From Teichococcus vastitatis (lineage in GTDB: Bacteria; Pseudomonadota; Alphaproteobacteria; Acetobacterales; Acetobacteraceae), in NCBI RefSeq assembly GCF_003604215.1, contig NZ_QXGS01000001.1, positions 62,001-126,000 of the forward strand: DNA of 64,000 nt. Direction: 5' to 3'. Numbering within the stretch: position 1 is the stretch's first letter; each line of letters begins with the position of its first letter. The notes under the pieces were generated by a model, which saw only the letters and a program-made list of their open reading frames with translations, did no database searches and was not told where the DNA came from. Shown here one piece after another: positions 25,485 to 34,569 of the stretch. The translations under genes were made by a program, and so were the position numbers.

Positions 25485-26786
25485 ATGCACGGCATGACCC
25501 CTCCCGCCCCTTTGTCACCCCTGGCCGATTCCGAGGCCGATCTGCGCCGCCGGCTGCGCATTCATCGCCGCTTCGCCACCGGATTGCTGGTGCTGATGGG
25601 CGGGCTGATGCTAGGCACCTACGCGCTGCCGCCCGGCTACTGGACCGACGTGCTGCAGGCCTCCGCCAAGGCGGGGCTGGTGGGCGGCCTGGCCGATTGG
25701 TTCGCGGTGACCGCGCTGTTCCGCCGGCCGCTCGGCCTGCCCATCCCGCACACCGCCATCATTCCGCTGCAGAAAGAGCGGCTGGGCCGCGGCCTCGGGC
25801 GCTTTGTCGGCAACCATGTGCTGACGGAAGCCGAGCTGGGCCGGCTGCTCCAGCGCATCGACGTCGCCGGCATCCTGCGCCGCGTGCTGAGCGACCCGGC
25901 CACCACCCGCCCGGCCGCTGAGGCGCTGGCGGCGCAATTGCCGCGCCTGCTGGTGTCGCTGGAGGATGGCCGGGCCCGCCGCCTGCTGCTGCGCCTGCTG
26001 CCACGCATGGTGTCGGGCCCGGCCGCCGCCCGGCTGCTGGCCCGCACGCTCCGCACCATGATGGCAGGAGGCCAGCACCAGGCGGTGTTCGGGCTGGCCC
26101 TGGCGCAGATCAAGGTGCTGCTGGCGGCCAAGGAAACCGACCTGCGCGACGCCATCCAGACCCGTGTCCGCGCCGAGGGTGGCGCGCTGGTCGGTTGGCT
26201 GGCGGGAGGCACCGTGGCGCGGCGCATCCTGGCCAGCATCAATGCCGAATTGAACAAGGTGGAACCCGGCGACAGCGAGCTGCGCGCCGCCTTCGAGGCC
26301 TGGCTGAACAGCGAGATCGACCGGCTGGAAAACGACCCGGAACGGGCCAGGGCCGTCGGCCGGGCCCTGCGACAGGCGCTGGCGCATCCCACCGTCTCGG
26401 TCTGGCTCCTCGACGTGTGGGACCGCATGAAGGCGGCGCTGGCCGCGGATGCCGCCCGGCCGGATGGGCGCGGCGTTTCCCTGATCGCCGGGCTGTTCAG
26501 CAATCTCGGCGCCATGCTGGCCGAGGATGCGCGCATGCGGGACCAGTTGAATGGCGGCGTCGAACGGATGCTGCGTGGCGCGCTGCCCTCGGCCCAGGCG
26601 AAGATCGCCGATTTCATCGCCGGGGTGGTGGCGCGCTGGGACACCGCCACCGTGGTAGACAAGATCGAGCTGCGGGTCGGGCGGGACCTGCAATATGTGC
26701 GGGTGAACGGCACGCTGGTCGGGTTCCTGGCCGGCGGCACGCTGTTCATGCTGCTGCACGCCGTGTTCGGCCGCGCCGCGTTTTGA
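25485..26786 (+). CDS. DUF445 membrane protein
   Basis: A 433-residue protein of the DUF445 (YjiN-like) family. After a 30-residue start come membrane helices at about residues 36-56 and near the C-terminus (GTLVGFLAGGTLFMLLHAVF). The family start signature is GLVGGLADWFAVTALFRRPLG followed by PIPHTAIIP. The middle 300 residues are helical and soluble. Function is not established. I use the ATG at 25485; an ATG nine bases later is possible. It converges with the GGDEF/EAL gene, with one base between the stops. Confidence 0.88.
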   Translation: MHGMTPPAPLSPLADSEADLRRRLRIHRRFATGLLVLMGGLMLGTYALPPGYWTDVLQASAKAGLVGGLADWFAVTALFRRPLGLPIPHTAIIPLQKERLGRGLGRFVGNHVLTEAELGRLLQRIDVAGILRRVLSDPATTRPAAEALAAQLPRLLVSLEDGRARRLLLRLLPRMVSGPAAARLLARTLRTMMAGGQHQAVFGLALAQIKVLLAAKETDLRDAIQTRVRAEGGALVGWLAGGTVARRILASINAELNKVEPGDSELRAAFEAWLNSEIDRLENDPERARAVGRALRQALAHPTVSVWLLDVWDRMKAALAADAARPDGRGVSLIAGLFSNLGAMLAEDARMRDQLNGGVERMLRGALPSAQAKIADFIAGVVARWDTATVVDKIELRVGRDLQYVRVNGTLVGFLAGGTLFMLLHAVFGRAAF

Positions 26787-26787
26787 G

Positions 26788-28422
26788 TCAGGCCGGCGCA
26801 GCCAGCGCCGGCGCCGCGCCCTGGACGCCGGGGCAGCCCTGCGCGGCGATCGTGGCCGCCTCGGCCGCCGGCATGGCGCGGCCGAACAGCCAGCCCTGCC
26901 CCACATTGCAGCCCATGGCCTGCAGCGCCTCCGCCTGCGGCGCGTCCTCGATGCCTTCCGCGACGGTGGGCAGCCCCAGGCTCTGGCCGAGCCCCACCAC
27001 CGCGGCAACGATCTTGCGGCTCTCCGGGTGGCACGCCATGGAGCGGATGAAGCTGGCATCGATCTTGATCTTGTCGAAGGGCAGCGTCCGCAGATGGCTG
27101 AGGCTGGAATAGCCGGTGCCGAAATCGTCCAGCGCCAGCTGCACCCCCATCTGCTTCAAGGCGCGGATGTTGATCAAGGCCTGGGTCGCGTTGGCGATCA
27201 GCGCGTTCTCGGTGAGCTCGAGTTCCAGCCGCCCGGCCGGGAAGCCGGTATCGTCCAGCACGCCCTGTACCATGGCGGGAAGCGCCCGGTCGCTGAGGTG
27301 GATGGGCGAGAGGTTGACCGCGATGGTCGGGCCGGCCGCCCAGTTCAGGCTCTCCCGGCAGGCCTGCCGCAGGATGTCTTCCGTGAGTGGAACAATCAGT
27401 CCCACATCCTCCGCGATGGCAATGAAGGTGCTGGGCGGGACCTCGCCGCGGTCCGGATGAGTCCAGCGGGCCAGCACCTCGAAGCCGGAGAGGCGGCCGG
27501 TGGCGAGTTCGAACAAGGGTTGGAAATAAGGCCTTATGACGCCGCTGCGGATCGCCTGACGCAGATCATGCTGCAGCGCATGGCGCTCGCGCGACTGGGC
27601 GTCCATGCCGCTTTCGAAGAAGCGGAAGCAGCCACGGCCTTCCTGCTTGGCGCGGAACAGCGCGATGTCCGCTTGGCGCAGCAACTGCGCCGCGTCCTGC
27701 CCATCTTCCGGTGCGAGGACGGCACCGACGCTGGCGCCGACCACCACGGTTGTGCCGCCGCCCAGGTCGAATTCGGTCTGAAGCGCGGTGACGATCCGCG
27801 CGGCTAGGCTGACCGGGCCGGCGCCGTCGATCGGCAGCCAGACCACCATGGCGAACTCGTCCCCGCCCAGCCGCGCCACGGTGTCCTGTTCCCGCGCCAG
27901 CCCGAGCAGCCGCTCCGCCACCAGTTGCAGCAGGCGATCCCCGGCAGGATGGCCATGGAGGTCGTTGACCGGCTTGAAGCGGTCGAGGTCGATCACGAAC
28001 AGCGCCACCCGCTGCCCGAGAGCGGGCGCATCTCCGGCCAGGGCCTGTTCCAGCGCCTGCCCGAGGCGGCGGCGGTTGGGCAGGCCGGTGAGCGCATCAT
28101 GCGCCGCCAGCCGCCGCGCCTCCTCCTCGGCGCCGGTGCGCAGCGCCACCTCCCGCCGCACCTCGCGGGCACGCCGCCAGGCGAAGAACAAGAGGCCAAG
28201 GGGCGAGATCAACAGGGCCGGAAGGATCTCGTCGATCTGCCATTCCTCGTGCGCGGCGATCAGCTCCGTCAGCGCCTCGAAGCCGTCATACCAGACAGCC
28301 GCCGCATAGGTGATCAGCGAGAGGATGAAGGACAGCAGCGCGTCGGCCATGCGCTGGCTCACCGCGGGCATCCGGCTCGTGGATCGCTGCACGACATATT
28401 GTCGCATTCCCGTCGGAACCAT
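26788..28422 (-). CDS. GGDEF and EAL domain protein, cyclic-di-GMP turnover
   Basis: A 544-residue membrane-linked protein with two hydrophobic segments (about residues 30-50 and 72-88) and then a GGDEF domain (about 105-265) and an EAL domain (about 275-525). The cyclase site RLGGDEFAMV is intact. The phosphodiesterase site reads EVLAR (EVL in place of EAL), with NLSP, the ELTE glutamate, DDFGTGYSSL, KIDASF and EGIE all present, so both activities are possible. GGGAG precedes the start at 28422; a TTG at 28440 is an alternative. No sensory domain is visible. Confidence 0.92.
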   Translation of the reverse strand: MVPTGMRQYVVQRSTSRMPAVSQRMADALLSFILSLITYAAAVWYDGFEALTELIAAHEEWQIDEILPALLISPLGLLFFAWRRAREVRREVALRTGAEEEARRLAAHDALTGLPNRRRLGQALEQALAGDAPALGQRVALFVIDLDRFKPVNDLHGHPAGDRLLQLVAERLLGLAREQDTVARLGGDEFAMVVWLPIDGAGPVSLAARIVTALQTEFDLGGGTTVVVGASVGAVLAPEDGQDAAQLLRQADIALFRAKQEGRGCFRFFESGMDAQSRERHALQHDLRQAIRSGVIRPYFQPLFELATGRLSGFEVLARWTHPDRGEVPPSTFIAIAEDVGLIVPLTEDILRQACRESLNWAAGPTIAVNLSPIHLSDRALPAMVQGVLDDTGFPAGRLELELTENALIANATQALINIRALKQMGVQLALDDFGTGYSSLSHLRTLPFDKIKIDASFIRSMACHPESRKIVAAVVGLGQSLGLPTVAEGIEDAPQAEALQAMGCNVGQGWLFGRAMPAAEAATIAAQGCPGVQGAAPALAAPA

Positions 28423-28654
28423 GGCGCCTCTCCCGTTCAAGATGCGGCACCGGAGCAGAGCGCATCTGGCCGCAGCTTAGGCCGCCACTTCTTCCAACTT
28501 GGTTAAGGTACGCCCCCTGCTCGCCGAGGGCGGCGGGTTGCAAGCCCCTGCCGGCGGGAGTAAAGGCGCCCGCGCTCCTACCCGCCCGGGCCACCGCCCG
28601 CAACGTGCGGAACGGTTCGTTCATTCAGTCCATCGAGAAGCAGGTGCCCCGCCC

Positions 28655-29221
28655 ATGAAGCAGCAGGCCAACCAGATGCGCCCCGGTCAGGTCATCGAGT
28701 ATGAGGGCCGGCGCTGGACGGTGCTGAAGATCCAGATCATCACCCCGGGCAAGGGCGGCGCCTTCATCCAGGTCGAGATGCGCGACATCAAGACGGGCAC
28801 CAAGAAGGACGACCGCTGGCGCACCGCCGACACGGTTGAGCGGCTGATGACCGAGGACAAGGAGTTCACCTACTCCTACGCCGATGGCGAGAACCTCGTG
28901 CTGATGGACCCGGAGACCTTTGAGCAGACCGTGGTGCCGGCCGCCATCCTGGGCGACCGCCTGCCCTTCCTGGTCGAGAACATGACGGTGTCGGTGAAGC
29001 TGATCGAGGGCGACCCGGTGGGCATGGAGCTGCCGGCCAGCGTGGTGCTGGAAGTGGCCGAGGCCGATCCGGTGGTGAAGGGGCAGACCGCCTCCTCCTC
29101 CTACAAGCCGGCCCTGCTGTCGAACGGCGTGAAGACCCTGGTGCCCCCCTTCGTCACCGCCGGCGAGAAGATCGTGGTGAAGACCGAGGACGGTTCTTAC
29201 GTCGAGCGCGCCAAGGGCTGA
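28655..29221 (+). CDS. efp: Elongation factor P
   Basis: A 188-residue translation factor that relieves ribosome stalling at polyproline stretches. Its three-domain layout is complete: KOW-like domain I, and two OB domains, with GVKTLVPPFVTAGEKIVVKT near the C-terminus. The lysine at the tip, K33 in TPGKGGAF, fits modification by the EpmA/EpmB lysylation route. Start is at MKQQANQMRPGQVIEY, with only a weak AGGTG upstream. The long message leader includes 230 bases shared with the divergent GGDEF/EAL gene. Confidence 0.97.
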   Translation: MKQQANQMRPGQVIEYEGRRWTVLKIQIITPGKGGAFIQVEMRDIKTGTKKDDRWRTADTVERLMTEDKEFTYSYADGENLVLMDPETFEQTVVPAAILGDRLPFLVENMTVSVKLIEGDPVGMELPASVVLEVAEADPVVKGQTASSSYKPALLSNGVKTLVPPFVTAGEKIVVKTEDGSYVERAKG

Positions 29222-29229
29222 TCCGCCGC

Positions 29230-29248
29230 GGCGGGCGCGACGCCCGCC
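29230..29248 (+). terminator. GC-rich hairpins after efp
   Basis: GGCGGGCG-CGA-CGCCCGCC begins eight bases past the efp stop, and two further GC-rich inverted repeats follow within 100 bases. There is no U run, so factor-dependent or partial termination between efp and the phosphatase gene is the most that can be inferred. Confidence 0.4.
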
Positions 29249-29385
29249 GGACCCTGCCGGGCCGCAGGCCCCGGCACCTGTTCGATCGCGGGGGCCATGC
29301 GGCCCCGCCCTGGTGGCCTCCTGGCCGGGCCTGTCTGTGTCCCGGCGGGGCGCCTGCCCCATTCCGCACCGGAGTTCCCCCCGAG

Positions 29386-30231
29386 ATGGCTCCTTCCGCA
29401 CGCCTTTCCCCCGCCCTGAACGTCGTGGTCGCCGCCGCCCAAAAGGCCGGCCGCCGCCTGTTGCGCGATTTCGGCGAGGTGGAGCAGCTGCAGGTCAGCA
29501 TGAAGGGCCCCGGCGACTTCGTGTCGCAGGCCGACCTGCGGGCCGAGGAAACGCTGCGCGCCGAGCTCGGCCGCGCCCGGCCCAACTTCGCCTTCTTCGG
29601 CGAGGAGCAGGGCGAGACCGGTGCCGCCGACTGGGAATGGCGCTGGGTGATCGACCCGCTGGACGGCACCACCAACTTCCTGCACGGCATCCCGCACTGG
29701 TGCGTCTCGATCGGCATCGAGAAGCGCACCGGCGAATCCACGAGCGAGATCATGGCGGGCGTCATCTACAACCCCGCCGCCGACGAGCTGTTCTGGGCCG
29801 AGAAGGGCGTGGGCGCGTTCCTGAACGACCGCCGGCTGCGCGTGTCCGGCCGGCGGGACATGCTGTCGGCGGTGTTCGCCACCGGCATCCCCTTCGCCAA
29901 GGTGCAGCGCAAGGCGGAGTTCTCGGCCACGCTGGCCAAGCTGATGCCGCAGGTCGCCGGGGTGCGGCGCATGGGCGCCGCGGCGCTCGACCTCGCCTGG
30001 ACCGCCGCCGGCCGCTACGAGGGCTATTGGGAACTCGGGCTGCAGAAATATGACATGGCGGCCGGCATGGTGATCCTGAAGGAAGCCGGCGGCTATTGCA
30101 CCGACCCGGAAGGCAACGACCCCTACCCCACCGGCAATGTGGTGGCCGGCAACCCCTTCCTGCAGCCGAAGCTGCGCGAAGTGGTGCAGGAAGGCATCGC
30201 CGCGGTCAGCCGCGCCCGCAGCGAGGGCTGA
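29386..30231 (+). CDS. suhB: Inositol monophosphatase family protein
   Basis: A 281-residue magnesium-dependent phosphatase of the IMPase/SuhB group. The metal site is FFGEEQG (E73/E74), VIDPLDGTTNFLHG (D90 and D93) and a later QKYDMAAG aspartate. It is likely to dephosphorylate inositol-1-phosphate or a similar sugar phosphate; SuhB can also bind RNA polymerase complexes, which cannot be judged here. It follows efp by 164 bases, an arrangement I expect in related genomes. CysQ and fructose-bisphosphatase are less likely given the loop sequences. Confidence 0.9.
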   Translation: MAPSARLSPALNVVVAAAQKAGRRLLRDFGEVEQLQVSMKGPGDFVSQADLRAEETLRAELGRARPNFAFFGEEQGETGAADWEWRWVIDPLDGTTNFLHGIPHWCVSIGIEKRTGESTSEIMAGVIYNPAADELFWAEKGVGAFLNDRRLRVSGRRDMLSAVFATGIPFAKVQRKAEFSATLAKLMPQVAGVRRMGAAALDLAWTAAGRYEGYWELGLQKYDMAAGMVILKEAGGYCTDPEGNDPYPTGNVVAGNPFLQPKLREVVQEGIAAVSRARSEG

Positions 30232-30353
30232 TCCCGGCAGCGGCTGCGGAGCCTTCGGCAGCGCCGCAGCCGCCACCCTGCCTGCGGCCGTTTCCGCCGC
30301 CGTCTCCGCTGCCGTTTCCGCCTGGGCGCGATCTGCTCTAGGGTGGCGCCATC

Positions 30354-30911
30354 ATGCTGCCTCGCCTTGTCCTGGTCCGTCGCCTCGTCCCGGTTCTGCT
30401 GCTGGCTGCCGCGCCGCTTCCGGCGCAGCCTCTGCCGGCCGACCCCGCAGCCTCCGCCCCCACGCCCCCCGACCTGACGCGGCCGCCGCGGCCCGCCACC
30501 TCCCTACCGCAGCCGGGCATCAGCCTCGCGCGCGGGATGGAAGCATTGCCTGGCGGCGGCTGGCGGCTGAACGGTGCGCTGGCGCAGGGCCGCCTCGACG
30601 CCGCCGCCCGCGCCAGCATGGCCGAGATCGCCCGCTGGCTGGACCAGTCCACCACCGGCCGCGTCACCGTGTCGGCGCAGGTGGCAGGGCCGGAGGACGA
30701 TCTCTCCGTGGCGCGGCGCGAATCGCTGGCCCACGGCCTCGCGATCCGGCAAACGCTGGAAGAAGCCGGGCTGGATGGCACCCGCATCGATGTTCGCCCG
30801 CTCGGCCGCACCGCCGAGGCGCGCGACAGCATCGAGCTGCTGCCCCCCGGCCAGCGGAACCAGGACCGGAACCAACCGCCGGAGCGCCAGAGCGGCGCCC
30901 GCCAACCGTGA
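30354..30911 (+). CDS. Exported OmpA-like protein of the MotA/MotB-like module
   Basis: A 185-residue exported protein. Residues 1-25 form a signal peptide (cut near LPAQP); a proline-rich linker of about 30 residues follows, then a compact domain from about 55 to 160. In that domain LDAAARASMAEIARWL and VARRESLAHGLAIRQTLEEA resemble the two helices of an OmpA-type peptidoglycan-binding fold, ending in DSIELL. The key ligand residues of the classic motif (D and R) are not clearly kept, so binding is uncertain. It overlaps the next gene by four bases (GTGA), so the products are probably made together. Confidence 0.7.
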   Translation: MLPRLVLVRRLVPVLLLAAAPLPAQPLPADPAASAPTPPDLTRPPRPATSLPQPGISLARGMEALPGGGWRLNGALAQGRLDAAARASMAEIARWLDQSTTGRVTVSAQVAGPEDDLSVARRESLAHGLAIRQTLEEAGLDGTRIDVRPLGRTAEARDSIELLPPGQRNQDRNQPPERQSGARQP

Positions 30912-32074
30912 GCCAGCGCATGACACGCCCGACCCACTTCCTGATGCGCATGGTGCTGTTCCTGGCCGCCGTGCTGGTGCTGGTGGCGGTGCTGTCGGGC
31001 ACGCTGCTGAGCGCCTTCGCGGCCAACCCGATCCTGAATGGCGTGATCCTGGCGGTGCTGCTGCTGGGCATCGCCTGGAACATTCGGCAGGTGATGGCCT
31101 TGAAGCGGGAGGTGGAGTGGCTGGAAGGCTTCCGCGCGCCGCGCCCGGGCGCCGGAACGCGCCCGCCTCCCCGCCTGCTGGCGCCCATGGCCTCGATGTT
31201 CGCGACGCGGCGCGGCGACCGTCTGGCGCTGTCGGCCTCCTCCATGCGCTCGGTGCTGGACGGCATCGGCGCACGGCTCGACGAGGGGCGCGAGCTGTCG
31301 CGCTACATGACCGGGCTGTCGATCTTTCTCGGCCTGCTCGGCACCTTCTGGGGTCTGATCCTGACCATCGGCTCGGTGGCCGAGGTGATCAACACCATGT
31401 CGGTCGGCTCCGGCGACCTGAACCAGTTGTTCAACCAGCTGAAATCCGGCTTGGCGCAGCCGCTGACCGGCATGGGGGTCGCCTTCTCCTCCTCCATGCT
31501 GGGTCTTGCCGGGGCGCTGGTCCTGGGCTTCCTCGATCTCACCGCCGGGCAGGCGCAGGGCCGCTTCTATAACGAGCTGGAGGAATGGCTGGCCGGCGTC
31601 ACCCGCCTGTCCACGGGCGCCATCGGCGGCGATGGCGAGCTGGGCGGCTCGGTGCCCGCCTATGTTCATGCGCTGCTCGAGCAGACCGCCGAGAACTTGG
31701 AAAACCTGCAATCGATCCTGGCGCGGGGCGAGGAAGGCCGCGCCACCACCATCCAGGCGCTGAACAGCCTCAATGACCGGCTGGCTGCCATGGCGGACCA
31801 GATGCGCGCGCAACAGGCGCAGATGCAGCGCTTCGCCGAGCATCAGGCCGGCCTCGTGCCCGCGCTGCAGCGGCTGGCCGAGGCGCAGAACCACATCCAG
31901 GCGCATGGCGCGCTGGACGAGGCGTCCCGCACCCATTTGCGCAACCTCGAAGTCTACATGGCCCGGTTGTGCGAGGATCTGGCGCATGGCCGTGCCCAGT
32001 CCACCGCCGAGATCCGCAGCGAGATCAAGGTTTTGGCGCGCACCATCGCGGCGCTGGCCGAGGAAAACCCGTGA
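30908..32074 (+). CDS. MotA/TolQ/ExbB-like ion-channel protein with long cytoplasmic tail
   Basis: A 388-residue inner-membrane protein. Two N-terminal helices (about residues 15-38 and 44-65) precede a short cytoplasmic loop, then the TolQ/ExbB-type pair: IFLGLLGTFWGLILTIGSV at about 140-158 and MGVAFSSSMLGLAGALVLGF at about 185-205. A C-terminal tail of about 170 residues is predicted helical and rich in Gln, Glu and Ala. It should form a pentameric ring around the MotB-like dimer. The GTG start overlaps the previous stop; ATG 30920 is an alternative. No flagellar genes are near, so a flagellar stator role is doubtful. Confidence 0.8.
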   Translation: MSQRMTRPTHFLMRMVLFLAAVLVLVAVLSGTLLSAFAANPILNGVILAVLLLGIAWNIRQVMALKREVEWLEGFRAPRPGAGTRPPPRLLAPMASMFATRRGDRLALSASSMRSVLDGIGARLDEGRELSRYMTGLSIFLGLLGTFWGLILTIGSVAEVINTMSVGSGDLNQLFNQLKSGLAQPLTGMGVAFSSSMLGLAGALVLGFLDLTAGQAQGRFYNELEEWLAGVTRLSTGAIGGDGELGGSVPAYVHALLEQTAENLENLQSILARGEEGRATTIQALNSLNDRLAAMADQMRAQQAQMQRFAEHQAGLVPALQRLAEAQNHIQAHGALDEASRTHLRNLEVYMARLCEDLAHGRAQSTAEIRSEIKVLARTIAALAEENP

Positions 32075-32106
32075 GCCGCGCGGCCTCGGGCGGGAGGGCC
32101 TGAAGC

Positions 32107-33474
32107 ATGCCGCTCGGTCGTCGCCGCGGCGCCCGCGAGCAGCCGAATGCCTGGCCCGGCTATGTGGACGCGCTGTCCACCCTGCTGATGGTCATCATCT
32201 TCGTGCTGCTGGTGTTTGTGCTGGCGCAGGGCTTCCTGTCCGCCACGCTGTCGTCGCGCGATCAGGCGCTGGACCGGCTGGACCGGCAGGTCGCCGAGCT
32301 GACCGACCTGCTGGCGCTGGAGCGCGGCCAGGGCAGCGAATTGCGCGCCAGTGTCGGACGGCTGACCGAGGAACTGCGCTTGGCCACGGCGGCGCGCGAG
32401 GCGGCGCAGGCCCAGGCCGGCGCGCTGGGCGAGGAGCGTGATCGCCAGGCAGCCGAGCGCGACCGCCTGCTGGAGGAGCGCACGAGGCTGCAGGCGCGGC
32501 TGTCCGACCTGGAGCTTTCCAGCAGCGGTGCCAGCACCCGCATCGCCGGCCTGGAGCAGCGTCTCGCCGAGGCGCAGGCCCGCGCCGAGGCACTGGGCGG
32601 CGGCACGGCCCAGACGGTGCGCGAACTGACCGAGGCCCGCCAGCAGCTGCAGAGCGAACGCGCCAGCAATGCCGAGCAGGCGCAGCAGCTGTCCCGCCTG
32701 GCCGACCAGATCCGCGCCCTCACCGCGCTGCGCGACGAGCTGGAGCGCCGCGCCGCCGAAGCGCTGGCCCGCGCCGAGGGCGAAACCCGGTCACGCCAGC
32801 AGGCCGAGATCGGTGCCGCCGAGCAAACCCGCCTCGCCGACAGCGCCCGCGCCCAGGTGGCGCTGCTGAACCGGCAGCTGTCCGAATTGCGCTCCGAATT
32901 GTCGCGCATCGCCGGGCTGCTGGATGCCGAGGAAGCCGCCGGCCGCGACAAGGAGGCGCAGATCACCTCGCTAGGCCAGCGGCTGAACGCCGCCCTGGCG
33001 GCGCGGGTGGAGGAGTTGCAGCGCTACCGTTCCGACTTCTTCGGGCGCCTGCGCGACGTGCTGGGCGAGCGGCCGGAAATCCGCGTGGTCGGCGACCGCT
33101 TCGTGTTCCAGGGCGAGGTGTTGTTCCCGGTGGGCGGCGCCGAGCTGTCAGATGCGGGGCGCACCCAGCTGCGCTCCCTGGCCGGGGTCCTGAAGGATGT
33201 CAGCCAGCGCTTCCCGGCCGACCTGCCCTGGATCCTGCGGGTCGACGGCCACGCCGACCGCAACCCAGTGCGGGGCGGCGGCCGCTATGCCTCGAACTGG
33301 GAATTGTCGGCGGCGCGGGCCATCGCCGTGGCGCAGTTCCTGATCGGCGAGGGCTTGCCGGCCAACCACGTGGCCGCCGCCGCCTTCGGCGACAACCAGC
33401 CCCTGGATCCGGGCGATTCGCCCGAGGCACTGGCCCGCAACCGTCGCATCGAGCTTCGCCTCACCGATCGCTGA
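32107..33474 (+). CDS. MotB-like protein with long coiled coil and OmpA domain
   Basis: A 455-residue partner of the MotA-like protein. One membrane helix at about residues 20-44 has the proton-carrying aspartate at its entry (D21 in PGYVDALSTLLMVIIF). It is followed by some 260 residues of coiled coil (about 50-310; Glu/Arg/Ala/Gln heptads) and a full OmpA peptidoglycan-binding domain (about 320-455) with GHADRN, NWELSAARA and NRRIELRL. In flagellar MotB the linker is short, so this protein would reach much further across the periplasm. It begins 32 bases after its partner gene. Confidence 0.83.
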   Translation: MPLGRRRGAREQPNAWPGYVDALSTLLMVIIFVLLVFVLAQGFLSATLSSRDQALDRLDRQVAELTDLLALERGQGSELRASVGRLTEELRLATAAREAAQAQAGALGEERDRQAAERDRLLEERTRLQARLSDLELSSSGASTRIAGLEQRLAEAQARAEALGGGTAQTVRELTEARQQLQSERASNAEQAQQLSRLADQIRALTALRDELERRAAEALARAEGETRSRQQAEIGAAEQTRLADSARAQVALLNRQLSELRSELSRIAGLLDAEEAAGRDKEAQITSLGQRLNAALAARVEELQRYRSDFFGRLRDVLGERPEIRVVGDRFVFQGEVLFPVGGAELSDAGRTQLRSLAGVLKDVSQRFPADLPWILRVDGHADRNPVRGGGRYASNWELSAARAIAVAQFLIGEGLPANHVAAAAFGDNQPLDPGDSPEALARNRRIELRLTDR

Positions 33475-33667
33475 TCCTTCGGCCCGCTCCGGCCCCGCGG
33501 CCGGTGGCAAGGTGATCGCGGGCTAGCCTCCGCGAGGTGACCGCAAGTCAGGGGCGAGCTGTTGCCCACCGTTGGCCGTTGCTGCGCCGTCCCTCAGGGC
33601 CATGATGGGGCCGCAGTGTCGGATGGCGGCGTGGTGCCGATGCCGTTTGCGGAAAATGGCCAAGTCT

Positions 33668-33753
33668 TGGTGCGGGTGGTCGGACTCGAACCGACACTCT
33701 GTTGCCAGAAACGGATTTTGAGTCCGTCGCGTCTACCATTCCGCCACACCCGC
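33668..33753 (-). tRNA. tRNA-Leu (anticodon CAA)
   Basis: The minus strand folds as an 86-base class II tRNA: acceptor stem GCGGGTG/CACCCGC, anticodon stem ACGGA/TCCGT around the loop CTCAAAA (anticodon CAA, reads UUG), a long variable arm, T-loop GGTTCGAGTCC and an encoded CCA end (complement at 33668-33670). It stands alone; no integrase or direct repeat of its 3' end is seen next to it. Confidence 0.95.
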
Positions 33754-33792
33754 AGTGAGGCGCGGAGCTTTTGCCACAGAGCGGGGCCGCTG

Positions 33793-34569
33793 TCACGGGC
33801 TGCGGCGACGCAACAGCGTCACCGCCAGCAGCAGCAGCGCGGACAGCAGCACCAGCACCATGGCCGCGGCCATGATGGTCAGGCTGATCGAATCGTTGAG
33901 CCCGGAAAACATCTGCCGCGGCAGGGTGCGTTGCGCCGGGCCGCTGATGAACAGCGCCACCGCCACCTCGTCCAGGGAGGTGGCGAAGGCGAACACCGCC
34001 CCCGCCGCGACGCCCGGCAGGATCTGCGGCAGGCAGACGCGCAGGAAGGCGCGCAGCGGCGAGGCCCCGCAAGAGGATGCGGCGCGCAGCTGCACGGCGT
34101 CGAATTGCTGCAGCGCCGCCAGCACCGTGACCACCACGAAAGGCGCGCCCAGCGCCGCATGCGCCAGGATCAGCCCAGTGAAGCTGTTGGTCAGGCCGAG
34201 CGGGCCGAACGCCAGCAGCAGCGCCACGGCGACGATGATGGCCGGCACCACCATCGGCGCCAGCAGCACCGCCATCACCAGGCTCTTGCCCGGAAATTCG
34301 GCACGCCACAGGCCAAAGGCTGCCAGCGTGCCGAGGCTGCCCGCCACCAGTGCCGCCCCGGTGCCGACCTTCAGGCTGTTCCACAGCGCCGGCAGCCAGA
34401 ACTCCGAATTCCAGAAATCGGCGTACCAGCGCAGCGAAAGCCCTGGCAGCGGGTAGAACAGAAAGGAGCCGGAGGAGAAGGACAGCGGCAGCACCGCCAG
34501 CACCGGCGCCATCAGGAACAGGATGGCCAGGGTGCCGAAGCACCACAGCAGGATGCGTGACGGCGTCAT
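33793..34569 (-). CDS. ABC importer permease, PotC-like
   Basis: A 258-residue inner-membrane permease of the spermidine/putrescine/opine family, with six helices and the cytoplasmic EAA-like loop LRAASSCGASPLRAFLRVCL at about residues 160-180. Its length and layout match PotC. It overlaps the upstream permease gene by four bases (ATGA). Together with that gene and the binding protein it makes an importer lacking an ATPase gene nearby. The substrate (polyamine, opine or other cationic solute) is not determined. Confidence 0.88.
   Translation of the reverse strand: MTPSRILLWCFGTLAILFLMAPVLAVLPLSFSSGSFLFYPLPGLSLRWYADFWNSEFWLPALWNSLKVGTGAALVAGSLGTLAAFGLWRAEFPGKSLVMAVLLAPMVVPAIIVAVALLLAFGPLGLTNSFTGLILAHAALGAPFVVVTVLAALQQFDAVQLRAASSCGASPLRAFLRVCLPQILPGVAAGAVFAFATSLDEVAVALFISGPAQRTLPRQMFSGLNDSISLTIMAAAMVLVLLSALLLLAVTLLRRRSP

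Noticed and set aside
25155-25490. 111-codon frame over the zinc operon promoter
   Set aside because: It is in another frame from the 43-residue peptide and from znuC, is Cys/Arg/Pro-rich and spans the operator; it is a shadow.
30354-33474. Zorya anti-phage system
   Set aside because: ZorA and ZorB are also MotA- and MotB-like, but ZorC, ZorD or ZorE genes are absent and the genes sit beside housekeeping genes. A defence role is not supported.
30908-33474. Flagellar stator motAB
   Set aside because: No flagellar gene is present, and the long coiled coil and cytoplasmic tail do not fit classical MotA/MotB.
33600-33800. Integration site at the tRNA-Leu gene
   Set aside because: No integrase, no duplicated 3' tRNA end and no change of gene character on either side.
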